A DNA stretch of 64,000 bases from Amantichitinum ursilacus (GTDB lineage Bacteria > Pseudomonadota > Gammaproteobacteria > Burkholderiales > Chitinibacteraceae): assembly GCF_001294205.1 (NCBI RefSeq), contig NZ_LAQT01000010.1:124001-188000 (forward strand), given 5' to 3'. The position numbers were made by a program, and so were the translations under genes. The notes below the pieces were generated by a model, which was not told the origin of the DNA, searched no databases, and was given only the letters and a program-made list of their open reading frames with translations. Below are positions 43,561 to 50,825 of this stretch, in pieces. Every line of letters begins with the position of its first letter. Positions within the stretch are counted from its first letter, which is position 1.

Positions 43561-43983
43561 ATGCTCTGGGTAAAAGCGTTTCACGTCATCTTTGTGATCA
43601 GTTGGTTTGCCGGCCTGTGTTATCTGCCGCGCATTTTTGTCAATCTGGCCATGGAACAGGATGGCGCAGCCTATCAGCGCTTATTGCTGATGTCGGGCAA
43701 ACTGCTGCGCTTTATGTCGCCGCTGTCGATTCTGGCGGTGGCTTTCGGCATCTGGACATGGTGGTTTTACAGTTTTGCCTCGGGCCCGGGCTGGCACTGG
43801 ATCCACGCCAAGTTGTTATTGGTGGTGTTTCTGGTCGGTTATCACCACGTATGTATGCGTCTGCACAAAAACTTTGTGGCGGGCCGCAATACCAAAAGCC
43901 ATACGTGGTATCGCTGGTTTAACGAAATCCCGGTGGTTTTGCTGGCCGGCATCGTTATTCTGGTGATCGTCAAACCGTTCTAA
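43561..43983 (+). CDS. hemJ: HemJ-like protoporphyrinogen oxidase (UPF0093 membrane protein)
   Basis: A 140-residue protein with four membrane helices, the size and pattern of HemJ: 'LWVKAFHVIFVISWFAGLCYLPRIFV' with the conserved His and Arg, 'HAKLLLVVFLVGYHHVCMRLHKNF', 'WFNEIPVVLLAGIVILVIVKPF'. HemJ oxidises protoporphyrinogen IX to protoporphyrin IX. The haem gene hemL lies two genes downstream, which supports a haem role. The start is ATG 43561. Confidence 0.85.
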   Translation: MLWVKAFHVIFVISWFAGLCYLPRIFVNLAMEQDGAAYQRLLLMSGKLLRFMSPLSILAVAFGIWTWWFYSFASGPGWHWIHAKLLLVVFLVGYHHVCMRLHKNFVAGRNTKSHTWYRWFNEIPVVLLAGIVILVIVKPF

Positions 43984-43994
43984 GGAGCGCGAGT

Positions 43995-44465
43995 ATGGGT
44001 CAGGAAATCGAACGCAAATTCCTGCTGCAAAGCGAAGACTGGCGCGGAGAAATCAAGCGCAGCCAAGCCATCGCGCAGGGTTATCTGAATGAAGATCCGG
44101 CACGCACCGTGCGTGCCCGTATCAAAGGCGATGCCGCGTTTATTACCATCAAAGGTAAAAACGAAGGCATCACGCGCGCCGAATTCGAATATGCGATTCC
44201 GGTTGAGGATGCACGCGCCTTGCTAAAGCTCTGCCCCAATGTGCTGGATAAAACCCGGCACGAAGTACATCGCGATGGCTTTATTTGGGAAATTGATGAA
44301 TTCCATGGCGACAACGCTGGCCTTATCGTCGCTGAAATTGAATTACCCGCAGTAGATACCTCTTTTGCCAAACCCGACTGGCTGGGCGAAGAAGTGTCGG
44401 GCGACCCGCGTTATTACAATAGTGCGCTGTCCACCCTGCCCTTCTCCCGCTGGTCCCGGAGCTGA
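43995..44465 (+). CDS. CYTH-domain protein (triphosphate tunnel fold)
   Basis: A 156-residue stand-alone CYTH domain. The N-terminal ExExK signature is 'QEIERKFLL'; 'RTVRARIKGDAAFITIKGK', 'RAEFEYAIP' and 'WEIDEFHGDNAGLIVAEIEL' supply the charged residues of the tunnel. Relatives hydrolyse inorganic triphosphate or act on thiamine triphosphate; the substrate here is not determined. It lies 11 nt after the hemJ-like gene and 3 nt before hemL, so it is in the same operon. Confidence 0.9.
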   Translation: MGQEIERKFLLQSEDWRGEIKRSQAIAQGYLNEDPARTVRARIKGDAAFITIKGKNEGITRAEFEYAIPVEDARALLKLCPNVLDKTRHEVHRDGFIWEIDEFHGDNAGLIVAEIELPAVDTSFAKPDWLGEEVSGDPRYYNSALSTLPFSRWSRS

Positions 44466-44468
44466 TTT

Positions 44469-45752
44469 ATGTCCCGCAATAACGATCTGTTCGACGCCGC
44501 CTTTAAACACATTCCAGGCGGCGTTAATTCGCCGGTGCGCGCTTTTGGTTCGGTGGGTGGTACGCCCCCTTTTATCAGCCGTGGCCATGGCGCTTATGTG
44601 TGGGACGCCGATGACAAACGCTATATCGATTACGTGGGTTCATGGGGCCCGCTAATCCTTGGCCACGCGCACCCCGAAGTGATCGCCGCAGTCGAAAAAG
44701 CCGCGCGCAATGGCCTGAGCTTTGGTGCGCCGACCGCCGCCGAAGTCGAGTTGGCCGATTTACTCTGCAGCTTGTTGCCCGCGCTGGATCAGGTACGCCT
44801 GGTCTCCAGCGGCACCGAAGCCACCATGAGCGCCATCCGCCTGGCGCGTGGCTTTACCGGTCGCGACAAGCTGATCAAATTTGAAGGCTGCTACCATGGC
44901 CACGCCGACAGTTTGTTGGTGAAAGCCGGTTCCGGTCTGCTGACGTTTGGCAATCCGTCTTCGGCTGGCGTGCCCGCTGCCGTGGCGGCCGACACCATTG
45001 TGCTGCCCTACAATGACGTGGCTGCGCTGGAAGCGTGTTTTGCCGAGAACGTCGGCAAAATTGCTGCGATCATCGTCGAACCAGTGGCAGGCAATATGAA
45101 TCTGGTGCCTGCCACACCCGCCTTTGTGACGGCGATGCGCGAGTTGACGCAAGCGCATGACGCTGTGCTGATCTACGACGAAGTCATGACTGGTTTTCGC
45201 GTCGATCTGACTTGCGCTCAAGGCTTGCACCGGGTGAAGCCCGATCTGGTGACCTTGGGCAAAGTGGTGGGCGGCGGTATGCCACTGGCTGCATTTGGCG
45301 GGCGCGCCGACATGATGGCCAAGCTGGCACCGTTGGGCCCGGTCTACCAGGCGGGCACCTTGTCAGGCAATCCGGTGGCCGTTGCGGCTGGCTTGGCCAC
45401 GCTGAAGCTGATCAGTGCGCCAGGCTTTTTTACGGCGCTGACTGCTAAAACGCGCAAGCTGGTGGATGGCTTCAATGCAGCCGCTTCGGCCGCCAATGTG
45501 CCGTTTAGCGCGCAAAACGTCGGGGGTATGTTCGGCTTGTACTTCAGCGCCAGCACGCCTAACTCGTTTGCCGAAGTGATGGCGGGCGATCGCGTGCGCT
45601 TCAACGCGTTCTTCCACACGATGCTCGAACACGGCGTATATCTGGCGCCATCGGCTTATGAGGCAGGCTTTGTTTCAGCCGCCCATACCGATGTCGATAT
45701 CGACGACACCATTGCCATTGCCGGCCGCGCCTTCAAGCAGTTTTCTGCCTGA
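44469..45752 (+). CDS. hemL: Glutamate-1-semialdehyde 2,1-aminomutase
   Basis: HemL, 427 residues, makes 5-aminolevulinate from glutamate-1-semialdehyde with PLP. '[22 protein letters not shown]', '[15 protein letters not shown]', '[35 protein letters not shown]', '[11 protein letters not shown]' and the PLP lysine in '[18 protein letters not shown]' are all present. It is the last gene of hemJ-CYTH-hemL. Confidence 0.97.
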   Translation: MSRNNDLFDAAFKHIPGGVNSPVRAFGSVGGTPPFISRGHGAYVWDADDKRYIDYVGSWGPLILGHAHPEVIAAVEKAARNGLSFGAPTAAEVELADLLCSLLPALDQVRLVSSGTEATMSAIRLARGFTGRDKLIKFEGCYHGHADSLLVKAGSGLLTFGNPSSAGVPAAVAADTIVLPYNDVAALEACFAENVGKIAAIIVEPVAGNMNLVPATPAFVTAMRELTQAHDAVLIYDEVMTGFRVDLTCAQGLHRVKPDLVTLGKVVGGGMPLAAFGGRADMMAKLAPLGPVYQAGTLSGNPVAVAAGLATLKLISAPGFFTALTAKTRKLVDGFNAAASAANVPFSAQNVGGMFGLYFSASTPNSFAEVMAGDRVRFNAFFHTMLEHGVYLAPSAYEAGFVSAAHTDVDIDDTIAIAGRAFKQFSA

Positions 45753-45761
45753 CCGTTTGTT

Positions 45762-46493
45762 TTAATGCGATTGTGACCCAGCGGCGGCAGACGCCTTTAG
45801 CCGCTGCTGGATCACTTGCGGTACCGCCCCATCCATCCGTTCTGCCAACGGCAGTGCACTGAGCGTAATGCGTTTGATCGACGCTACACGCTGCCCGTCG
45901 CGCAATGCGGCGCGGAAAAGCATCTTTCCCAGCTCCACTTTTAATTGCAAGGCACTGCTGTCGTCCAAAGCCGTCGTTACGACATCGACACGCCTGACCA
46001 CGCCTGTGGCATCGATATACAAGTCCACAACGGCCAGCGGATCCACATTGGGCAGATTGGGCAGACTCAGATCGGGTTGAGTCAGCGCAATTGCGCCTTG
46101 CTGCAGCGCGTCGGCTTTCAGATAGGTCGAGGTATCGATGCTGCCGCCAGGTCCGCCCATCCACGCTGGCATGCCACCTTGCCAGGCCGGCAATGGGCCA
46201 ATTGCATAGCGCGGTTTTAATTCGCTGATCTGGCTAATCACCGGTTTGATTCTTGCTTTAGAAAGCGGCTTATCGGCGACAAGCTTCTTTATGGGATCCG
46301 CGGATTTTTTAAAATCGGGTGGGGCAATTGCTGGTGTGCTTTCGCGCATATAAACCACAAAAGACTCATTGCGCGGAATGCGTTGATATGTCGAATAGTC
46401 GAATTGCGTGGTCGTAATAAAAACAAGCAGATGAAGATTACATGACCAAAGTAGCGCAATAACTAAAGGCTTGTTTGCATTCGTAAACGCCAC
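45762..46493 (-). CDS. Membrane-anchored TonB-like protein
   Basis: A 243-residue protein with one N-terminal membrane segment ('KPLVIALLWSCNLHLLVFI'), a Pro/Lys-containing periplasmic stretch with 'GPLPAWQGGMPAWMGGPGG', and a C-terminal region 'AVVDLYIDATGVVRRVDVVTT' resembling one strand-loop-strand of a TonB C-terminal domain. The similarity is weak. The start is GTG 46493 with AGGATC upstream. It lies 39 nt after the TlpA-like gene on the same strand; both have lower GC than their neighbours. Function unknown. Confidence 0.55.
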   Translation of the reverse strand: MAFTNANKPLVIALLWSCNLHLLVFITTTQFDYSTYQRIPRNESFVVYMRESTPAIAPPDFKKSADPIKKLVADKPLSKARIKPVISQISELKPRYAIGPLPAWQGGMPAWMGGPGGSIDTSTYLKADALQQGAIALTQPDLSLPNLPNVDPLAVVDLYIDATGVVRRVDVVTTALDDSSALQLKVELGKMLFRAALRDGQRVASIKRITLSALPLAERMDGAVPQVIQQRLKASAAAGSQSH

Positions 46494-46532
46494 TTTGATC
46501 CTGATTATGCAAGTCGTTGATTATTAAGTGTT

Positions 46533-47024
46533 TTATATAATCTTAGAGATTTCCGCCGCAACTGTGGCTTCGTCGATCGAACCAATATATTGCTTGACGA
46601 TCCGGCCATTTTTATCAATCAAAAAACTGGTAGGTGTTAATTGCACATCGCCAAATGCCTTGGAAACATTGCCGCTTAAATCGTGCGTCACCATAAAAGG
46701 CATAGGCTGGGTTTTCATGAAATTAGCCAGGTATTCAGGCGGGTCATATTGCATTGCCACTGACAGAGTCACATAGCCTTGATTGCCGAACCGGTTTTGC
46801 AATGCCCCTAGATTATTCATTTCCTGTACGCAACCGGGACAGGTGGTCGCCCAGAAGTTAACTAGAACCACTTTGCCTTTCAATGCAGCAACTGAAGAGG
46901 TTTGACCTTTCAAGGTGGTGAAGGCTACGTCGGGTGCAGGTTTGCTGGAGTTTGCAAATAGCAACCATGCACTGACTGCAAGTAGCACCAGCAGAGGAAG
47001 TATCCAGTAAAGATGTTGTTTCAT
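46533..47024 (-). CDS. TlpA-like membrane-anchored thioredoxin
   Basis: A 163-residue protein with one N-terminal membrane anchor (about 5-24) and a periplasmic thioredoxin fold: 'KGKVVLVNFWATTCPGCVQEMNNLGAL' with the C-P-G-C active site, 'PMPFMVTHDLSG' and 'QLTPTSFLIDKNGRIVKQYIG' with the cis-Pro. Such proteins reduce periplasmic cysteines, for example in cytochrome c maturation. GC is near 45 %, below the window average. Downstream partner is the TonB-like gene. Confidence 0.88.
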   Translation of the reverse strand: MKQHLYWILPLLVLLAVSAWLLFANSSKPAPDVAFTTLKGQTSSVAALKGKVVLVNFWATTCPGCVQEMNNLGALQNRFGNQGYVTLSVAMQYDPPEYLANFMKTQPMPFMVTHDLSGNVSKAFGDVQLTPTSFLIDKNGRIVKQYIGSIDEATVAAEISKII

Positions 47025-47357
47025 AAGTCAGGTCATCCGGGGTGAGGCAGAATCTGGGGAATTCACTTAATCAATGATATTGGATAAGAAAGTACAAGAA
47101 TAGATAACAAGCATCCACAAAATCTGTGGATAAGCTGTTTTCTCTTTTAGTTTCAAAAAGTTGCGCATGTATGTTTGGGTGCCTGGTTATGCACTAGTCT
47201 TGTGGATAGATTGGGTATGATCCTGGCCGGGTTGTCCACAGCGTGGCTTGCCCCCAGGGCCTGGAAAGTTGTCCACAATCCATGTCATTGATTTCATTAT
47301 GCCTTTGTGAATAAAGGTATACTCTGCCGCTTTTTGCAGTGAGCAACAGGAGCACTC
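47025..47357. other. AT-rich intergenic region with a DnaA-box cluster
   Basis: These 333 bp separate the divergent TlpA-like gene and rbgA. They are AT-rich over 47055-47165, and carry seven DnaA-box-like 9-mers (see entry 47078-47314), a -10-like TATACT at 47318-47323 for rbgA, and the rbgA ribosome site AGGAG. No coding frame is supported. Confidence 0.7.
47078..47314. other. DnaA-box cluster (origin-like or DnaA-titration site)
   Basis: Against TTATCCACA: perfect box at 47125-47133 (reverse strand); one mismatch at 47201-47209, 47232-47240, 47269-47277 and 47306-47314; two mismatches at 47078-47086 and 47111-47119. Five boxes with at most one mismatch in about 190 bp are far above chance. 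An AT-rich tract adjoins on the left. This could be oriC, a datA/DARS-type element, or DnaA control of rbgA. dnaA, dnaN, rpmH and parAB are not in the window. Confidence 0.7.
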
Positions 47358-48284
47358 ATGGCCATCCAGTGGTTCCCCGGCCACATGAATTCGGCGCGCA
47401 AGGCGGTGGAAGAAACCATCGCCAAGGTCGATGTGGTGATCGAGATCGTCGACGCGCGTCTGCCGCTATCCAGCAGTAACCCGATGCTGGAAACCTTGCG
47501 CCTGCATCGGCAACGCCCCGCGCTCAAGATCCTGAACAAGGCCGATCTTGCCGATCCGGCCATGAACAAGGTCTGGCTGGAGTGGTTCAAGCAACAGCCA
47601 GGCACCGCTTGCCTGCTGCTGGGCGAAGACAATAAACAATTGGGCGCCAAAAAAATCAGCCAGTTGTGCCGCCAGTTGGCGCCGCATCGCACCGGCTTTG
47701 AGAAGCCCATGCGTGCATTGATCGTCGGGATTCCCAACGTGGGCAAGTCCACGCTGATGAACGTGCTGATGAACCGGAAGATCGCGCAGGTGGCCGATAC
47801 GCCGGGCGTCACCAAGCGCCAGCAACGCGTTGAATTAGCCGACGGCATGATCCTGTACGACACGCCCGGCTTGCTGTGGCCCCGTATTGAACGCGAAGAA
47901 TCGGGCTTGCGCCTGGCGCTGGCGGGCTCGGTGGGTCGCAATGCGTTTCATGAGACTGAAGTGGCCTGGTTTGGCGTGCAGACGTTTATGCAGCGTTATC
48001 CGGAGCAACTGAAAGCGCGCTTTAAACTGCCGGATCTGGAGGGCACGTTTGAGGACGTGTTTGCGCGCATTGGCCGCAAGCGCGGCGCGATTCTGCCCGG
48101 TGGCGTGATCGATGAGCAGAAGACGTCCGAGATCATCCTGACCGAATTCCGCTCGGGCGCGCTGGGCCGCATTACGCTGGAAACGCCCGAAGACTTTGTG
48201 GCGCCGCCCGAACCCATCCGTCAAACCGATTACACCGGTGGCATGGGCCCGGCCGCGGACGACGCGGAGCCTGCCGCGCAATGA
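47358..48284 (+). CDS. rbgA: Ribosome biogenesis GTPase RbgA/YlqF
   Basis: A 308-residue circularly permuted GTPase that helps mature the large ribosomal subunit. Motif order is permuted: G4 'LKILNKADLAD' precedes G1 'VGIPNVGKSTLMN', then G2/G3 'ADTPGVTKRQQ' and 'LYDTPGLLWP'. The N-terminus 'MAIQWFPGHMNSARKAVEETIAKVDVVIEIVDARLPLSSSNPML' is typical. AGGAG precedes the ATG. It overlaps the next gene by 4 bp (ATGA). Confidence 0.94.
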   Translation: MAIQWFPGHMNSARKAVEETIAKVDVVIEIVDARLPLSSSNPMLETLRLHRQRPALKILNKADLADPAMNKVWLEWFKQQPGTACLLLGEDNKQLGAKKISQLCRQLAPHRTGFEKPMRALIVGIPNVGKSTLMNVLMNRKIAQVADTPGVTKRQQRVELADGMILYDTPGLLWPRIEREESGLRLALAGSVGRNAFHETEVAWFGVQTFMQRYPEQLKARFKLPDLEGTFEDVFARIGRKRGAILPGGVIDEQKTSEIILTEFRSGALGRITLETPEDFVAPPEPIRQTDYTGGMGPAADDAEPAAQ

Positions 48285-49135
48285 TGCGCCGCGGGCTGGC
48301 CGCGCTGTTGCTCTGCGCCGCGCCAGCCTGGGCGGTGCTGACCGTGCGCGACGACGCGGGCCGCAGCGTGGCGGTGGTGGCGCCGGCGCAGCGCGTGATT
48401 GCGCTGGCGCCGCATGCCACCGAACTGGTGGCTGCGCTGGCGCCCGAGCGCATCGTGGGCGTGGATAGCGCCAGCAACTATCCGCCCACGGTTGCCGCGC
48501 TGCCCAAAGTGGCGGATTTCAGCAGCATTAATGTCGAGCGCATTCTGGCGCTACGGCCCGATCTGGTGGTGGTGTGGGAGAGCAGCGCGATCAGCCAGCC
48601 GTTAACAGTGCTGCTGCGCCACGGCATTCCGGTGTTTGTCAGCAAGCCGCAGAGCCCGGTCGAGGTGGCGGGCGGCTTGCGCCGGATCGGCCATTTGTTG
48701 GGCCAGGACAAAGCGGCTGATGCGCTCGCCGCGCAGATCGTGCAGCGCGATCGGGCCTTGCGGCAGCGCTATGCCGGTGCACCGCCGGTGCGCGTGTTTC
48801 TGCAGGTGAATGAAAAGCCGCTGATGAGCCTGTCGCGCAAAAGCTTTCTGGGGCAGGCGCTGAACACCTGCGGTGCGGTCGGCCCGTATGACACGGCAAT
48901 GGTGGAAGCGCCGCTGGCCAGCACCGAGGTGGTGTTGGGCTTTGCCCCCGATGTGCTGATCAGCACCGGTCCGCTAAGCACCTTGCAGCAATGGCAGGCC
49001 TGGCCCGCCATTCCCGCCGTTGCGCACAAACAGGTTTTATCGATCGCCGATGACATTTACGTGCGGCCTGGCCCGCGTTTGATCGACGGCATGGAGAAGC
49101 TGTGCGCGGCGATAGACCGGATACGCGCGCACTGA
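48281..49135 (+). CDS. btuF: Vitamin B12-type ABC transporter substrate-binding protein
   Basis: A 284-residue periplasmic binding protein of the helical-backbone class (BtuF/FecB). A signal peptide precedes 'LTVRDDAGRSVAVVAPAQRVIALAPHATELVAAL', 'IVGVDSASNYPPTVAALPKVADFSSINVERILALRPDLVVVW', and 'DDIYVRPGPRLIDGMEKL'. BtuF delivers cobalamin to BtuCD; a haem or siderophore ligand cannot be excluded. No permease or ATPase genes follow. Overlaps rbgA by 4 bp. Confidence 0.82.
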   Translation: MMRRGLAALLLCAAPAWAVLTVRDDAGRSVAVVAPAQRVIALAPHATELVAALAPERIVGVDSASNYPPTVAALPKVADFSSINVERILALRPDLVVVWESSAISQPLTVLLRHGIPVFVSKPQSPVEVAGGLRRIGHLLGQDKAADALAAQIVQRDRALRQRYAGAPPVRVFLQVNEKPLMSLSRKSFLGQALNTCGAVGPYDTAMVEAPLASTEVVLGFAPDVLISTGPLSTLQQWQAWPAIPAVAHKQVLSIADDIYVRPGPRLIDGMEKLCAAIDRIRAH

Positions 49136-49272
49136 GGCTTGCCGTCGCGCGCCGTCGTTCCCCGCAGGCAACGCTACGCTGTGATGCATTTGGCATGGAA
49201 ATCGGACGCAAGCGCCGCCAGCGACGCCAAAATGGCATAGAATCCACCCACTAATTCGACGCCACGGTCGCT

Positions 49273-49473
49273 ATGGACGCAGAACTCGCAAATCTCGAAG
49301 AGAAAATCCAGCAACTAGCCCAGTTGTGCGGTTCGCTGCGCGGCGAGAACCGCCAGTTGCGGCAAGACGTACTGGCCTTGCGCCAGCAAAACCAGGTGTT
49401 GCTGGACAAGGTGGACGGCGCCAAATTGCGCGTTGCCAGCCTGCTGGCCACCTTGCCGGAGGATGAAGCATGA
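49273..49473 (+). CDS. zapB: Short coiled-coil protein, ZapB-like
   Basis: A 66-residue protein that is almost wholly heptad coiled coil ('LANLEEKIQQLAQLCGSLRGENRQLRQDVLALRQQNQVLLDKVDGAKLRVASLL'), of the type found next to zapA in many proteobacteria (SlyX/ZapB-like). It may help position the FtsZ ring. It overlaps zapA by 4 bp (ATGA), which supports a joint function. Confidence 0.75.
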   Translation: MDAELANLEEKIQQLAQLCGSLRGENRQLRQDVLALRQQNQVLLDKVDGAKLRVASLLATLPEDEA

Positions 49474-49775
49474 GCACGATCAAGCAGCTGGATGTTTCGA
49501 TCATGGGCCGTGAATTCCGTGTGGCCTGCCCCGACGACGAAGAAGAGACGTTGCTGCAGGCGGTGGATCTGCTCAACGGCAAGATGCATGAGATTCGCGA
49601 TACCGGCAAAGTGATCGGAATCGAGAAGATTGCCATCATGGCTGCGCTCAATATTGCCCATGAATACCTGCACGTTAAGGCAGGCGGTTTTGACATTGGC
49701 GGATATCAGCGTAGAATCGGCTCCCTCAACGCCAAGCTGGATGCCGCGTTACAAGAACAGACTGAGTTGTTCTGA
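49470..49775 (+). CDS. zapA: Cell division protein ZapA
   Basis: ZapA, 101 residues, crosslinks FtsZ filaments. N-terminal globular part 'IKQLDVSIMGREFRVACPDDEEETLLQAVDLLNGKMHEIRDTGKVIGIEKIAIMAALNIAHEYL', with the conserved aromatic-free 'MGREF' start and IAIMAALNIAHE helix, then a coiled coil. 6S RNA follows directly, as in many beta- and gammaproteobacteria. Confidence 0.93.
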   Translation: MSTIKQLDVSIMGREFRVACPDDEEETLLQAVDLLNGKMHEIRDTGKVIGIEKIAIMAALNIAHEYLHVKAGGFDIGGYQRRIGSLNAKLDAALQEQTELF

Positions 49776-49796
49776 CCCGGTAGCCACTGGCCAAGC

Positions 49797-49982
49797 TTGC
49801 TTTCCTGCGGTGTTCGTTACGGTTCGAAATTCCTTGAACCAAGCACTTACCCGGCCATAAGCCACGTAGGCGCCTGTTGTGCGCGTTCCTTAGTCGAATG
49901 CACCTGATGGCGCCCGGCCCTTGGCCCCTTGAACCTTCTGGGTTCAGGATGTGAACCGGACGGCACTCGCGGGAAGCCCCCT
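49797..49982 (+). ncRNA. ssrS: 6S RNA
   Basis: 6S RNA mimics an open promoter and holds sigma70 RNA polymerase in stationary phase. The closing stem pairs CCTGCGGTGTTCGT (about 49804-49817) with ACGGCACTCGCGGG (about 49960-49973), with G-U pairs; the central bulge side holds 'CCTTGAACCAAGCACTTACCC', and the 3' side 'CCTTGAACCTTCTGGGTTCA'. Location between zapA and the 5-formyl-THF cyclo-ligase gene is the classical one. Ends are estimates. Confidence 0.88.
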
Positions 49983-50001
49983 ATCTCCCCTCGTACTACC
50001 C

Positions 50002-50661
50002 ATGCCCGACCCCCAGGTCATCACTGAAAAAGCCGCGCTGCGCCGCACGCTGCGACAACGCCGCGTGGCTGTCGATGACGCCACCCGGCGCACCGCCAGC
50101 CTGGCGGTCACGCGGCAGATCCGCGCCGCGGGCCTGCTGCGCCGCGGCCGCAATATCGCCATTTATGTACCCATGGGTAGTGAGATTTCGACCTGGCCGC
50201 TGATCCTGGCCGCCCTTAAAGCCGGTTGCCGCGTGTTTCTTCCGGAAACCCCGCGCCCCGGCAAAGGTCGACATCTGGAGTTTGTTCGCTTCGATGAACA
50301 ATCCCGCTGGCATGAAGGCGCCTTTGGCATTCCGGTGCCGGTGCATACGCATTACTGCGCCGCGCGCGATCTCGACATTGTATTTCTGCCTTTGCTGGGC
50401 TTTGATGCGGTGCTGGGGCGCATGGGCCAGGGCGGTGGCTACTACGACACCACCTTTGCGTTCCGGCGCGCGCGCTTGCACTGGAAAAAACCGCAGCTGA
50501 TCGGGGTGGCCTTTGACTGCCAGCGTGTAGATGCTTTACCGCTGGACCCATGGGATTTGCGCCTGGACAAGATTTTTACTGAAACAGGCCATTACAATTC
50601 ACGAAGATCACCGGCGCAGTTCACTACCATATACGCCGGAAGACCGCCCTCGGATACGTAA
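50002..50661 (+). CDS. ygfA: 5-Formyltetrahydrofolate cyclo-ligase
   Basis: A 219-residue enzyme that converts 5-formyl-THF to 5,10-methenyl-THF with ATP. Motifs: 'EKAALRRTLRQRR' N-terminus, 'IAIYVPMGSEISTWPLI', 'GCRVFLPETPRPGKGRHLEFVRF', 'DIVFLPLLGFDAVLGRMGQGGGYYD' (substrate/ATP loop). ATG 50002 is chosen; the preceding bases are the 3' end of 6S RNA. Confidence 0.9.
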   Translation: MPDPQVITEKAALRRTLRQRRVAVDDATRRTASLAVTRQIRAAGLLRRGRNIAIYVPMGSEISTWPLILAALKAGCRVFLPETPRPGKGRHLEFVRFDEQSRWHEGAFGIPVPVHTHYCAARDLDIVFLPLLGFDAVLGRMGQGGGYYDTTFAFRRARLHWKKPQLIGVAFDCQRVDALPLDPWDLRLDKIFTETGHYNSRRSPAQFTTIYAGRPPSDT

Positions 50662-50825
50662 GAAAAATACATGACAATGGGAAAATTCCACTGCTGACCC
50701 GGCGGTGGCTCACTAAACTAGCAAGCAGTGCCGATCTCCAGGATTGGCGGACATCCGGTCTTTAGCATCAGGCCTCTTTCCTCCAACCCCGGTGATCGCA
50801 AGTCTAAAAAAGCCTTGAGGTTGCC

